From positions 1 through 39,836 of the forward strand of contig JAIRND010000168.1 in NCBI GenBank assembly GCA_031258225.1: DNA of 39,836 nt, written 5' to 3'. The first letter of the stretch is position 1, and each line of letters opens with the position of its first letter. This DNA is from Treponema sp. GTDB lineage: Bacteria > Spirochaetota > Spirochaetia > Treponematales > Breznakiellaceae. A model generated the notes under the pieces. The model was not told where the DNA came from, did no database searches, and worked only from the letters and a program-made list of their open reading frames with translations. The translations under genes and the position numbers were made by a program. Positions 25,274 through 34,824 of the stretch are shown here, piece by piece.

Positions 25274-27663
25274 AGGGATTCCAGCTTTTCCCGCACGGCG
25301 TCGTATTCCAGATTGTCCAGTTGTTCGCGGAGCCAGGGGATAAGGTCTCCGCCCGATTCGTATTCGCGGCTTTCAAGTTCCGTCATCACATCTTCCATGA
25401 TGGCGGGCTTGAACCGCCTGCTGGCGTCGAGCAGTTTTTCAAGCAGGCCCGTGTCGGGGGCGGCGGCTTTCGTTTTTGGGGTATTGTTTTCCGCCGCGGC
25501 TTCAAGCAGGCGGCCCAGGTTCTCAAGGGCCGTTTCAACCTTCGCGATAAAGGCGGCGTTTTTGGAATGTACCGTTTCGTAATCGCCGGCCTTGGCGGCA
25601 CGTTCAAGTTCCTCCGCTTCGTTGCCGATTGTTCCGGCGCAGATTCCGTAGCTTGCGCCTTTAAGGCCGTGTACCGTTATGGCGTAGCGCGCCAGGGTTT
25701 CCCGCGACAGGGATCTGAGTTTTTCCAGCAGTTCCGGTGTGTGGTTCAGGTACGATTGAAGAATCCGCAGGTAGATCTCCTCGGTTCCGTAGCGTTTCAG
25801 CCCCGCCGCGAAGTCCATGCCGTCCAGCCGCGCGTTGGCGAGCGGGCCGCCTTCTACCGTGGTTTCAACCTCGTTGGCCTCCTGCCCGGCCTTCCACAGG
25901 GTCTCCTCAGTCTGCTTGTCCCGCACCCACTGGTTAAGGACCACATCCAGCCGCATAATATCAATGGGTTTCGCGATAAACGCGTTAAAGCCCGATGACA
26001 GGAACATATCCTCGTTTCCCGCCAGGGCGTTGGCGGTAAGGGCGATAATGGGTACGGTTTTGGCGTACTCCGTGCCGATTTCGTTACGGATGATCCGGGT
26101 GGCCTCAATGCCGTCCATGCCGGGCATCATGTGGTCCATGAATATTACATCGTACCGTACCTCTTCTTTACGCACCTTTTCTATCGCTTCCGGTCCGCTC
26201 AGCACGCAGTCGATGGTAAGGCCGTAGGGCAGCATGAGTCCCCTGGCCACATCCAGGTTGGTAACCACATCGTCCACTACCAGCACTTTCCCGTAGGGCA
26301 TGCGCGCCCGGATCAGGTTTTTGCTCCGGCTGCGCCGTGTCTCGATAAGCCGGAACGACATAAGGTTTTCCGCCACTTCCTTTCCAATGGGCTTGGCGTC
26401 AATGATTGTTTGGTTGATTCGCACGGTAAAGGTGCTGCCCCACCCGTATTCACTTTCCACCTCGATGGTCCCGTTCATCATTTCCACAAGCCGCTTGGTA
26501 ATGGAAAGCCCAAGGCCCGTGCCTTCGATCTTCCGGTTTGCCCTGGCGTCAAGCTGGCTGTACTCCGAAAAGAGCTTGTCGATGTCCTCCGGCCTGATCC
26601 CCTGGCCGGTATCGCTTACGGAAAAGATCACTACCGCGTCGTTGCCCTGTTGTTCCCAGCGGATCTTGAGGGTAACAACCCCCGCCCTGGTGTACTTAAA
26701 GGCGTTGGAGAGGATGTTGTTCAGCACCTGTTTTACCCGCAGTTCATCGCCAAAAAGCCGGGCGGGCAGGGTATCGTCAACGATGAGTTTGAAGGTAATG
26801 GCCTTGGAACCGATACGCACGATGTTAAGCTGTACCGTGTCGTTGATAAGGCTGGGGGTATCGTAGTTCTCCGGGATAAGTTCAAAGTTGCCCGCCTCAA
26901 TTTTGGAAATATCCAGAATGTCGTTGATGATCCCCAGGAGCGTGGAACCTGAATTGTATATCTTTTCCAGATCGGCGTGGACGGCCTCGCTCAGGTCGTT
27001 TTGCAGTTGTATCTCCGACAGGCCGATGATGGCGTTAAGGGGGGTACGGATCTCGTGGCTCATGGTAGCCAGGAAGGCGCTCTTTGCCTTTGAAGCCGCC
27101 TCCGCCGCTTCCTTGGCCTGCAGGGTCTCGGTAACATCGTGGAAGAGGATCATAACGCCCTCCACCTTGCCGGATTTGTCCCGCATGGCGGTGGTATTGG
27201 TGGTGTAGATTCTAAAGTCGCCGCCGCCGGTAATGTCCAGCGTTTCTTCCGATTCGATGGTCCCGTGTTCGACCATGGCGCGGCCGATGTAGGTTTTGGC
27301 GTGTTCCGAAAACGTATCGTTGTGGAACCGCTCAAAAACCCCGGAAAAGTGCAGTCCGTCGATAAGGCCGAAATTCTGAATCCCCGCTATTCTCAGAAAT
27401 GTATCCGTACAGTAGGCAAAGCGGCCTTCGCCGTCCAGCAGGATGATGATGTTGGAACTGTTTGTCAGCATCATGTTCATGAATTTTTCCTGCTTGGTCT
27501 GTTCCTCTTTCAGCATTGTGGCCAGGTGGTCACGGGTGGCGGACATTTTTTCAAAACGGTACATGACGTTTTGCTGCATTGCGATCTGCCGGTTGAGTTT
27601 TTTTACCTGAATCCGCAGATCCGCGTTTTCCTGCCGCAGGGCCGCTAGTTCTTCCTCTGTCAT
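25270..27663 (-). CDS. Hybrid sensor histidine kinase / response regulator with PAS and C-terminal Hpt domain
   Basis: Coiled coil + PAS; HisKA FLATMSHEIRTPLNAIIGLSE; HATPase NILSNAFKYTRAG; REC VLVVDDVVTNLDVARG...VIFMDHMMPGMDG; Hpt ITVHGLKGASYGI. Confidence 0.95.
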   Translation of the reverse strand: MTEEELAALRQENADLRIQVKKLNRQIAMQQNVMYRFEKMSATRDHLATMLKEEQTKQEKFMNMMLTNSSNIIILLDGEGRFAYCTDTFLRIAGIQNFGLIDGLHFSGVFERFHNDTFSEHAKTYIGRAMVEHGTIESEETLDITGGGDFRIYTTNTTAMRDKSGKVEGVMILFHDVTETLQAKEAAEAASKAKSAFLATMSHEIRTPLNAIIGLSEIQLQNDLSEAVHADLEKIYNSGSTLLGIINDILDISKIEAGNFELIPENYDTPSLINDTVQLNIVRIGSKAITFKLIVDDTLPARLFGDELRVKQVLNNILSNAFKYTRAGVVTLKIRWEQQGNDAVVIFSVSDTGQGIRPEDIDKLFSEYSQLDARANRKIEGTGLGLSITKRLVEMMNGTIEVESEYGWGSTFTVRINQTIIDAKPIGKEVAENLMSFRLIETRRSRSKNLIRARMPYGKVLVVDDVVTNLDVARGLMLPYGLTIDCVLSGPEAIEKVRKEEVRYDVIFMDHMMPGMDGIEATRIIRNEIGTEYAKTVPIIALTANALAGNEDMFLSSGFNAFIAKPIDIMRLDVVLNQWVRDKQTEETLWKAGQEANEVETTVEGGPLANARLDGMDFAAGLKRYGTEEIYLRILQSYLNHTPELLEKLRSLSRETLARYAITVHGLKGASYGICAGTIGNEAEELERAAKAGDYETVHSKNAAFIAKVETALENLGRLLEAAAENNTPKTKAAAPDTGLLEKLLDASRRFKPAIMEDVMTELESREYESGGDLIPWLREQLDNLEYDAVREKLESL

Positions 27664-27673
27664 TGCCTTCCTC

Positions 27674-28822
27674 TTACAGAATACAGATGATTAGCGAGTC
27701 GTTTTGCAGGTGGTTTACCACGCTGCCGTTATCAAGAAACGAAGGAAATATTTCACCCCCCGAATACACAAAATAGTAGGGCGCCCGGTCGCCGACGCAG
27801 TCCCGTACTGTTTCGTGTTCCGCCATTGTCTTTACGCCAAGGGCCCAGTTCCGGCCCGCGCAGGAGTACATCAGTATGCCCCGCCCGCGGGCTTTTTCCA
27901 GGGCTTCCCGTACCTTGCCGGCGGTAGAGCTGATTACGTCTTCCTGGCTCATGGGCGCCAGGGCCAGGGTGGAATTGACCGGGGCGGCGCCGCAGAGAAT
28001 AACCCCGCCGCCCTCGGCGGCGCTTATGGCCGCCCTGACCAGAATGGACCGGTCTTCCAGTTGGATGATAAAGGGCAGGGAAGCAAGGGCCCCAATATCG
28101 CCGCTTTTCACCAGGCCGACGGATTCCAGATAGGCAACGGCGGGCATGTTATTTACGGTTTGTAAAACATTGCGGTTTATTCCGGTGATCACCGCCTTCT
28201 GTTTCAGTATGTTTTCCTCGCTTACCGAAACACTGAGGAAGACAGGATCCACATCGCCGGAAAGCGCCAAAAGAACCATGGACTCCGTGTAGCTCTGGCC
28301 CCTGTAAATTGTGTAGGACCTGCTGAAATCCGGCTCGTTGGAAATGGCCAGAGTCCCAAAGGCGGGGATGCCCCCGGAAAGCGAATCGACCTGCTCGATA
28401 AATTCGTCCCCCCCCACGGTTAGCATGAACGGGATAAACGGCATAAGCAGCGAAGGTTTTCCGGCGGCGGCGATCCTGTTGTAGAGTTCCGTCAGGGGCC
28501 CGTCAACCGAATCGGTAATGGGCGATGAAACACCGCTTGTAAATTTGACCGAATCGCTGGTCAGCACCGTCAGGCTAAGACCCATGTCGCTGATACACAA
28601 CGGCGTTGAAAGGCTTATGGTGGTAGTACCCACCACGTCAAAGGGGAGTTTATCGGAAAGGGCCTTCACCACCCCGTTGTCCAGAAACTCGCTGAAGCAA
28701 TGGACAATTCCCACCGAGTTCGCCAGCAGATTGTTGTCCGGATCCACCTGTTTCAGCAGTTCCGCTACCGCCGCTTCCTGATCGTCAATCTCATCGGTAA
28801 AAGCGTTGATCGTCCTGATCAT
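27674..28822 (-). CDS. FIST domain signal-transduction protein
   Basis: FIST_N-like PFDVVGTTTISLSTPLCISDMGLSLTVLTSD and FIST_C-like ITGINRNVLQTVNNMPAVAYLESVGL...SCAGRNWALG. Confidence 0.85.
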   Translation of the reverse strand: MIRTINAFTDEIDDQEAAVAELLKQVDPDNNLLANSVGIVHCFSEFLDNGVVKALSDKLPFDVVGTTTISLSTPLCISDMGLSLTVLTSDSVKFTSGVSSPITDSVDGPLTELYNRIAAAGKPSLLMPFIPFMLTVGGDEFIEQVDSLSGGIPAFGTLAISNEPDFSRSYTIYRGQSYTESMVLLALSGDVDPVFLSVSVSEENILKQKAVITGINRNVLQTVNNMPAVAYLESVGLVKSGDIGALASLPFIIQLEDRSILVRAAISAAEGGGVILCGAAPVNSTLALAPMSQEDVISSTAGKVREALEKARGRGILMYSCAGRNWALGVKTMAEHETVRDCVGDRAPYYFVYSGGEIFPSFLDNGSVVNHLQNDSLIICIL

Positions 28823-28837
28823 GATCCAACCTCCATC

Positions 28838-29872
28838 CTATTTCTTGGCTGCCGCCCGGGCCAATTCTTCGTTAATGGCCTCAAAGGCGTCTATAATCCG
28901 TTCATCAAAGACGGTTCCCTTACCATCTATGATGATACGGCAGGCTTCCGCGTGGCTCATTCCCCGGCGGTACACCCGGTTATCCACCAGGGCGTCGTAC
29001 ACATCCGCTACCGCCATGATCCGTCCGCACAGGGGTATGTCGTCCCCGGCAAGGCGGCGGGGATACCCCTTGCCGTCGTACCGCTCATGGTGGGAGGCGG
29101 CGATCATCCTGGCGTAGTGAAGGTACTGCTGGGTGGGGGTACGGGCCAGCATGTTCTTCAGTATTTCCTCGCCGATGATCGTATGCTGCTTCATGGCGGC
29201 AAATTCCCCGTCGTCCAGCCGGCCGGGCTTCAACAGTATCGTATCGCTGATGGCGATCTTCCCAATATCGTGAAAGGGGGCGGCCCGGACCATCATGGCA
29301 AGATCCATTGATGTAAGTTCATCGGTAAAAAGCCCCATGTCAATAAGTTTACGGCCCAGCATGTTCACGTATCCGCTGGTCCGAGCTACATGCTCCCCGG
29401 TGTTTTCATCCCTGCACTCAATAAGTTCCGCAAAGGACAGGGCCACGCTGTCCGACATCTTCGCCACGGTGTTTTCAAGCTGGGCCTGGTAGGATGAAAA
29501 GCGCAGGTGCAATTCGATGCGGTGCAGCAGGATACTTTTTTCTACCGGCTTGGTAATAAAGTCCCGTGCCCCGGACTGGAGCCCCCGGACCTCGGTTTCC
29601 GTATCGTGATTGCCGGTAAGAAAGATAACCGGAATACTCCCCAGATAGTGGTTCAGCCTGAGCCGTTTCAGAGTCTCAAAGCCGTTCATGCCGGGCATTT
29701 CAATGTCAAGGAGGATAAGGTCGGGCTTTTCCTTCATGCAGATCTGCAGGGCCAGGGGGCCCGATTTCGCCAGGGAAACCTCGTAGTTTTCCCCCAGTTG
29801 GGCGCCGATCTGCTTGAGGCTTGAGATGTTGTCGTCAACCACCAGTATTTTGCTCAGGGGATTTTCATTCAT
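28838..29872 (-). CDS. Response regulator with HD-GYP output domain
   Basis: REC KILVVDDNISSLKQIG...LILLDIEMPGMNGFE; HD AAPFHDIGKIAI; GYP HHERYDGKGYPRRLAGDDIPLCGRIMAVADVYDAL. Confidence 0.94.
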   Translation of the reverse strand: MNENPLSKILVVDDNISSLKQIGAQLGENYEVSLAKSGPLALQICMKEKPDLILLDIEMPGMNGFETLKRLRLNHYLGSIPVIFLTGNHDTETEVRGLQSGARDFITKPVEKSILLHRIELHLRFSSYQAQLENTVAKMSDSVALSFAELIECRDENTGEHVARTSGYVNMLGRKLIDMGLFTDELTSMDLAMMVRAAPFHDIGKIAISDTILLKPGRLDDGEFAAMKQHTIIGEEILKNMLARTPTQQYLHYARMIAASHHERYDGKGYPRRLAGDDIPLCGRIMAVADVYDALVDNRVYRRGMSHAEACRIIIDGKGTVFDERIIDAFEAINEELARAAAKK

Positions 29873-30929
29873 TCCGTAAATCTCTCCCCTGAATTTTTAC
29901 CAGCGACTCCACGGAAACGATAAGAGACGCGAATTCCTGCCGGACGGAGGCAAAGGCGTCCACGATCCTTGGATCAAACCAGGTTCCCTTCCCATCAAAA
30001 ATGACGCGGCAGGCGTCCTCGTGGCTCAGGGCCTTCCGGTAAACCCTGTCGGTTATGCAGCCGTCATAAACGTTGGCCACCGCCATGATCCGCGCGCAAA
30101 GGGGAATGTCGTCCCCGGCAAGCCCGTGGGGGTAGCCTGTGCCGTCGTACTTTTCGTGGTGGCTTTCGGCGATAAGCCTGGCGAATTTAAGGTAGTGCTG
30201 CTCCGGGGTGCGCCTGTAGATCGCGTCAAGAAAATGCGCCCCAATAAGGGTATGTTTTTTTACCTCGGCGTACTCGTCAGGCGTAAGGGCCCCCTTCTTG
30301 AGCAGGAGCGTATCGCTGACGCCGATCTTGCCGACATCGTGGAACGGCGCCGCCCGGGCGATCATATCCATGTCGGCCTCGTTAAGCGTGTCCCCAAAAA
30401 CGCCGCTTGCCAGGAGTTCCCGGCCCAGAATCTCTACGTATTTGCCGGTCCGCAGCACGTGGGTTCCCGCGTTATCGTCCTTACATTCAACCAGTTCCGC
30501 GAACGAGGTAACAATACTGGTTTCCAGTTCCTTTACCGTGTTTTCCAGGGAACTCTGATAGGCGGCAAACTGCAGGTGGAGTTCCAGCCGGTGAAAGAGA
30601 ATGTCCTTGTTGGCCGGTTTGGTAATAAAATCCATGGCCCCCGACTCAAGGGCCCTGATCTCGGTAGCCGTGTCGCGGTTGCCCGTAAGAAAAATAACCG
30701 GTATGGGACTGAATTCCGGGTCCGCCTTGAGCCTGCCGATAGTCTCAAAACCGTCCATGCCGGGCATCTCAATATCCAAAAGAATAAGATCGGGCCGTTC
30801 CTGCCGGCATATCTTCAGCGCCATGGAGCCCGATTTGGCAAGGGAAACTTCGTAATGGGAGGTAAGCTGCGCGCCGATTTGCTTGAGACTTGCCAGATTG
30901 TCATCCACAACCAGTATCTGTTTTGCCAT
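29865..30929 (-). CDS. Response regulator with HD-GYP output domain (tandem paralog)
   Basis: REC QILVVDDNLASLKQIG...; FHDVGKIGV; HHEKYDGTGYPHGLAGDDIPLCARIMAVANVYD; overlaps the next HD-GYP gene by 8 bp. Confidence 0.94.
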   Translation of the reverse strand: MAKQILVVDDNLASLKQIGAQLTSHYEVSLAKSGSMALKICRQERPDLILLDIEMPGMDGFETIGRLKADPEFSPIPVIFLTGNRDTATEIRALESGAMDFITKPANKDILFHRLELHLQFAAYQSSLENTVKELETSIVTSFAELVECKDDNAGTHVLRTGKYVEILGRELLASGVFGDTLNEADMDMIARAAPFHDVGKIGVSDTLLLKKGALTPDEYAEVKKHTLIGAHFLDAIYRRTPEQHYLKFARLIAESHHEKYDGTGYPHGLAGDDIPLCARIMAVANVYDGCITDRVYRKALSHEDACRVIFDGKGTWFDPRIVDAFASVRQEFASLIVSVESLVKIQGRDLRNE

Positions 30930-31048
30930 GCCGGTAATACTCCTGTATAAAGTTAACAGCCTTCAAGCAGGGTTAATCTACCACGTATCCGGTACTTGCG
31001 CAATATTTCAACCGGCCATTATTCCCACAACACCCGCCGATGCCCTGC

Positions 31049-31069
31049 CACGGTAAACCCATAGAAATT
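31049..31069 (+). repeat. Degenerate copy of the 9909-9930 motif (CACGG-TAAACCCATAGAAATT)
   Basis: Hand alignment to CACGGATAAACGCATAGGAATT with one gap and two mismatches. Confidence 0.55.
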
Positions 31070-31086
31070 GGAGCGGTAGCCGGATA

Positions 31087-32274
31087 CTAAAAATCGTTTT
31101 TTACGGCGCGGCCGCCTATCAGAACGGCCCGGATGTTGAAATCCCCGTCAAATACCGTAATATCCGCGTCATGTCCGGGGATAATGGCCCCCTTGCGCCG
31201 GTAGCGCATCACGTTGGCCGGGTTAAACGTGGCGGTTTTTACCGCGTCCTCTATGGTAAAACCGTATGTTACCAGGTTCCGTATTCCCCGGATAATGGTC
31301 AGCGAGGAACCCGCGATAACATCGTCAAGTTTCCGGTGAAACACCCCGTCGTGGAAGATCACTTCCTCGCCGTTGGCGAAGAACGGGCCCGTTTCCTGTT
31401 CGGTGGGTTTTAAGGCGTCGGTAACCAGGACGATCTTGTCTATCGGCTTGTCCCTGAGGAGGAGCTTGTACAGGTCCGGGTGTACGTGGTGGCCGTCGGC
31501 TATTATCTCGCAGGATATTTCCGGATGTATCAGGATGGCCCCCACGGCGTTGGGGTTCCGCTGGTCCAGCTTGCTCATGGCGTTGAACAGGTGGGTTGAG
31601 TGGAGAATTCCCGCCTGCATGCCTTCGACCATGTTCTCGTAGTTGGCGTCGGTATGCCCCGCCTGCAGGATAATTCCCTTTTTGATGCAGTAAAGGGCCA
31701 GCTCCCTCATGCCCTTTAGTTCCGGCGCCACCGTCATGTTGATGATGTGTCCGCTTGACGCATCCCAGAGCCGCTCCATCAGGGGCATGTCCACAAGGCT
31801 TACCGTTTCCGGCCTCTGCACGCCAAGGCGGTTGGGGGAAATGAACGGCCCCTCCAGGTGGAGGCCCATGATCCGCGCCCCCTTCTCTTTTCCCATCGCG
31901 CCGGTTACGGCTTTTACCGCGTTAAGAAGGGTTTCAGGGTCCGAGGGGTAGAGGGTGGGATGAAAGGAGGTAACTCCGTAGTTCGCGAGAATCCGGGACA
32001 TTTCAATGGTGGAATCGACGCCCCTGTCCCGCGAAACAAAGGCGTCGTCCGTGCCATACCCTCCAAAGCCGTGAATATGGGTATCAATAAACCCCGGGGC
32101 AATGTAGCTTTCCGCTACGTCAACAATTCTGGTTCCCGCCCCGAACCGCTTTTGGTCGAAACGGCGCCGGGAAAAAACATCCGCCACCAGCCCGTTTTCC
32201 ACAAGCACGGCGCAGTGTTCCATGGCGGCAAAGCCGGTCATCACCGTGCCATTGTACAGGCATATCGAATCCAT
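31087..32274 (-). CDS. nagA: N-acetylglucosamine-6-phosphate deacetylase
   Basis: IAPGFIDTHIHGFGGYGTDD; GLHLEGPFISPNRLG; AGHTDANYENMVEGMQAGILHSTHLFNAM; GHDADITVFDGDF. Confidence 0.94.
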   Translation of the reverse strand: MDSICLYNGTVMTGFAAMEHCAVLVENGLVADVFSRRRFDQKRFGAGTRIVDVAESYIAPGFIDTHIHGFGGYGTDDAFVSRDRGVDSTIEMSRILANYGVTSFHPTLYPSDPETLLNAVKAVTGAMGKEKGARIMGLHLEGPFISPNRLGVQRPETVSLVDMPLMERLWDASSGHIINMTVAPELKGMRELALYCIKKGIILQAGHTDANYENMVEGMQAGILHSTHLFNAMSKLDQRNPNAVGAILIHPEISCEIIADGHHVHPDLYKLLLRDKPIDKIVLVTDALKPTEQETGPFFANGEEVIFHDGVFHRKLDDVIAGSSLTIIRGIRNLVTYGFTIEDAVKTATFNPANVMRYRRKGAIIPGHDADITVFDGDFNIRAVLIGGRAVKNDF

Positions 32275-32318
32275 ACGTTAAGTATAGACGATTGGACGGG
32301 ATCTTCAAATACGGCCGC

Positions 32319-32365
32319 GGGCCGGCGCATATAAACCATTTGAACCGCGCCTAACACAGGTTGTG
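32319..32365 (+). repeat. Dispersed intergenic repeat, copy B
   Basis: GGGCCGGCGCATATAAACCATTTGAACCGCGCCTAACACAGG-TTGTG vs copy A at 9999-10047. Confidence 0.85.
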
Positions 32366-32392
32366 CGAAATTGGTTGGCAATCATGTTAGCC

Positions 32393-33934
32393 TTACATCA
32401 GGGGGGCAAAGAGCCGCAGGGCGTCGGGGATAACCCGCTGGACTATGGTACGGGCGCAGTCCTTGGGCGTAATTTCGTGGCAGAGGGGCAGGGTGTTAAG
32501 AAAGTCCTCCTTAACGGCCATTATGCTCCGGTTGTGGTACAAAACCACCCCGCATTCAAAGTGCAGGTACAGGCTGCGGAAATCCAGATTGGTGGTGCCT
32601 ACCGTGGCTACCCGGTCGTCGGATACAAAGGTCTTGGAGTGGTTAAAACCGTTGGTATACTCGTAGACCCTTACCCCCGCGCTGATAAGCTGCCGGTAAT
32701 ACGAGCGGGACGTAATGGCCACAATTTTTTTGTCCCAGCGGTGGGGCGTAATAATCCGCACGTCCACTCCGCTCTTTGCCGTCAGCGTAAGGGCGGAGAT
32801 AATATTATCGTCCACTACAAGGTAGGGAGTATTGATGTACACATAATCCCGCGCGTTGTTGATAATCTGAATGTACACGTGTTCTCCCACGTGTTCAGTG
32901 TCAATGGGACTGTCCGCGTAGGGCTGGACAAACCCGTCGGATTCTACCGGACAGCCGTCCTTCCAGGGGTACAGGGCCGGATACTGTTCGTTCCGCCAGG
33001 GTTCCATGTTCCACATCTGGAGGAAGATAAGGGTAAGGGACCAGGCCGCTTCTCCCCGCAGCATAATCGCGGCGTCTTTCCAGTGTCCAAAACGTTCCAC
33101 GATGTTGATATACTCGTCCGCAAGGTTAATGCCGCCGGTAAAGGCCGTCTTCCCGTCAATGCAGATAAGTTTGCGGTGGTCCCGGTTGTTTTGCAGGGAA
33201 GAGAGTATGGGCCTGAAGGTGTTAAAGACGATGCACTTGATTCCCTTCCGGTCCATTTGGTCGATAAAATTTGGGGGCAGGGACATGAAGCACCCAAGGT
33301 CGTCGTAGATAAGCCGTATGTCAAGACCGTCCCGGGCCTTACGTTCCAGAATTTCCAGGATGGAGTCCAGCATCTGCCCCTGCCTGATGATAAAAAATTC
33401 CAGAAAAATGTAGCGTTCCGCTTTTTCCAGTTCTTCCAGGACCTTTTTGTAAAAAGCCTCCCCGGAGGGCAGGTATTCCGCCTGGGTATGCCGGTAGATC
33501 GGGAATCCGGCGTATTTCTGCAGGTAGCGGGCCTGGGGAAGAAAATCCAGGCTTTCCGCCGGCAGGGAGGGGAGGATGTCACCGGGAAGATAGAAATACT
33601 CCTCGCTCCGGCGTCTTGCCTGTTCCGAATAGCGGCGGAGCTTGCGGGGATTGGAGTTAAAGAGAAAGATGATGTACAGGATACCGCCAAAGATGGGGAT
33701 GAGCAGGATAAGGAAAATCCAGGTTAGTTTGTAGGCGGGCTTTTCAACTTTATTAAGGATGTACACGCATACAATAATGCTTAACACCTTAAGTGCCCAG
33801 TTGACGTAGAGAAACAGTATGCTGGAACCGGCAATCAGCGACACCAGAAAACCGATCTGGAGCAGCAGCGCGCCCGCCACAAGAAACCGGCGGCGGAACA
33901 CCACCCGCGCCCAGGGATTTTTTATGCCGGCCAT
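32393..33934 (-). CDS. cls: Cardiolipin synthase (PLD family)
   Basis: N-terminal TM helices, two HKD-type motifs (DHRKLICIDGKTAFTGGINLADEY; NHSKTFVSDDRVATVGTTNLDFRSL). ATG at 33934 (MAGIKNPWARV) preferred over the upstream ORF start. Confidence 0.93.
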   Translation of the reverse strand: MAGIKNPWARVVFRRRFLVAGALLLQIGFLVSLIAGSSILFLYVNWALKVLSIIVCVYILNKVEKPAYKLTWIFLILLIPIFGGILYIIFLFNSNPRKLRRYSEQARRRSEEYFYLPGDILPSLPAESLDFLPQARYLQKYAGFPIYRHTQAEYLPSGEAFYKKVLEELEKAERYIFLEFFIIRQGQMLDSILEILERKARDGLDIRLIYDDLGCFMSLPPNFIDQMDRKGIKCIVFNTFRPILSSLQNNRDHRKLICIDGKTAFTGGINLADEYINIVERFGHWKDAAIMLRGEAAWSLTLIFLQMWNMEPWRNEQYPALYPWKDGCPVESDGFVQPYADSPIDTEHVGEHVYIQIINNARDYVYINTPYLVVDDNIISALTLTAKSGVDVRIITPHRWDKKIVAITSRSYYRQLISAGVRVYEYTNGFNHSKTFVSDDRVATVGTTNLDFRSLYLHFECGVVLYHNRSIMAVKEDFLNTLPLCHEITPKDCARTIVQRVIPDALRLFAPLM

Positions 33935-34581
33935 TTTCCCGCTCCTTGCCGGATAACACGTACCTCGTCTTCCGTCATGTCCAGAACCGTTGAAAAAATA
34001 CGGGGTTGACTTTCGTCCCCGGAAATAATCATATCCAGACTCTCGATGGATTCCAACTCCCAATCCGCCTCAAAAAGATCTTCCTCCGGAATGTCCGCCG
34101 GCCCGTTCCCGCCTTCCCGGTCTCCTCCCGGCCCCGCCATATCCCGCTTCGCGGTTATCGAGTACAGGGGAGAACCCAGGGCCCTGATCAGAGCCCGCGG
34201 TATGGGATGATCGGGAATACGGATCCCCACTTCCCGGCGGCGTATGTCAAGGCTCTTTTCCGTGCCCGGAAGCGTTTTAAGGATAAAGGTGTAGGGCCCC
34301 GGGGACAGCCGCTTGATAAGCCGGAAACGGGTGTTGTCCATGCCGCACAGTTCCCCAAACTGGGAAATATCCGCGCACAGCAGAGTAAAATGCCGTTCAT
34401 CCCGCTCCCGCGAAAGGGACTTGAGGTGTTTTATTCCCACCTTTGAGGCAAGCGAACAGGTTAAGGCCCAGCTTGTGTCGGTGGGCAGCGCCGCAAGGCC
34501 CCCCCGGTTAAGCAGGTTAACCGCCCTTGCCACAACCCGGTCGTCGATGTTTTCCGGAGTCACGTATTCAATCATGCCCAC
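33922..34581 (-). CDS. YrdC/YciO-family (Sua5/TsaC-like) protein
   Basis: LNRGGLAALPTDTSWALTCSLASKVGIKHLKSLSRERDERHFTLLC; LSPGPYTFILKTLPGTEKSL; VGIRIPDHPIPRALIRALGSPLYSITA. Confidence 0.85.
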   Translation of the reverse strand: MGMIEYVTPENIDDRVVARAVNLLNRGGLAALPTDTSWALTCSLASKVGIKHLKSLSRERDERHFTLLCADISQFGELCGMDNTRFRLIKRLSPGPYTFILKTLPGTEKSLDIRRREVGIRIPDHPIPRALIRALGSPLYSITAKRDMAGPGGDREGGNGPADIPEEDLFEADWELESIESLDMIISGDESQPRIFSTVLDMTEDEVRVIRQGAGKWPA

Positions 34582-34712
34582 TGCCCCTGATGCGCCACTT
34601 CCACATTATATCACAGTTATGTTATCTTTTCTATACGAAAAACTGGTCCGGATGTATGAGAATTCATACGTGCGGGCTCCGCCGTTGAAAGGCCCCGGAA
34701 TTCCCGGTGTTT

Positions 34713-34739
34713 GTAACTCCTTATGCCATAAGGAGTTAC
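34713..34739. promoter_or_regulatory. Perfect dyad GTAACTCCTTAT-GCC-ATAAGGAGTTAC
   Basis: 12-bp perfect arms with 3-nt spacer, read directly, about 27 bp upstream of the -24 element. Confidence 0.9.
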
Positions 34740-34765
34740 GGAATCGCGGCGGCGTCCGGCCAAAC

Positions 34766-34782
34766 TTGGCACGGAATTTGCA
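34766..34782 (+). promoter_or_regulatory. Sigma-54 (RpoN) -24/-12 promoter TTGGCACGGAATTTGCA
   Basis: Exact match to YTGGCACGrNNNTTGCW with GG-N10-GC spacing, 42 bp upstream of the ATG at 34825. Confidence 0.88.
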
Positions 34783-34824
34783 GTATTATACTGGACCTGT
34801 TGAAGAACTCGTCCGGAGGCGATT

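Noticed and set aside
32363-33727. 454-aa plus-strand ORF antisense to cls
   Set aside because: Fully antisense to a clear PLD-family cardiolipin synthase; no recognisable domain.
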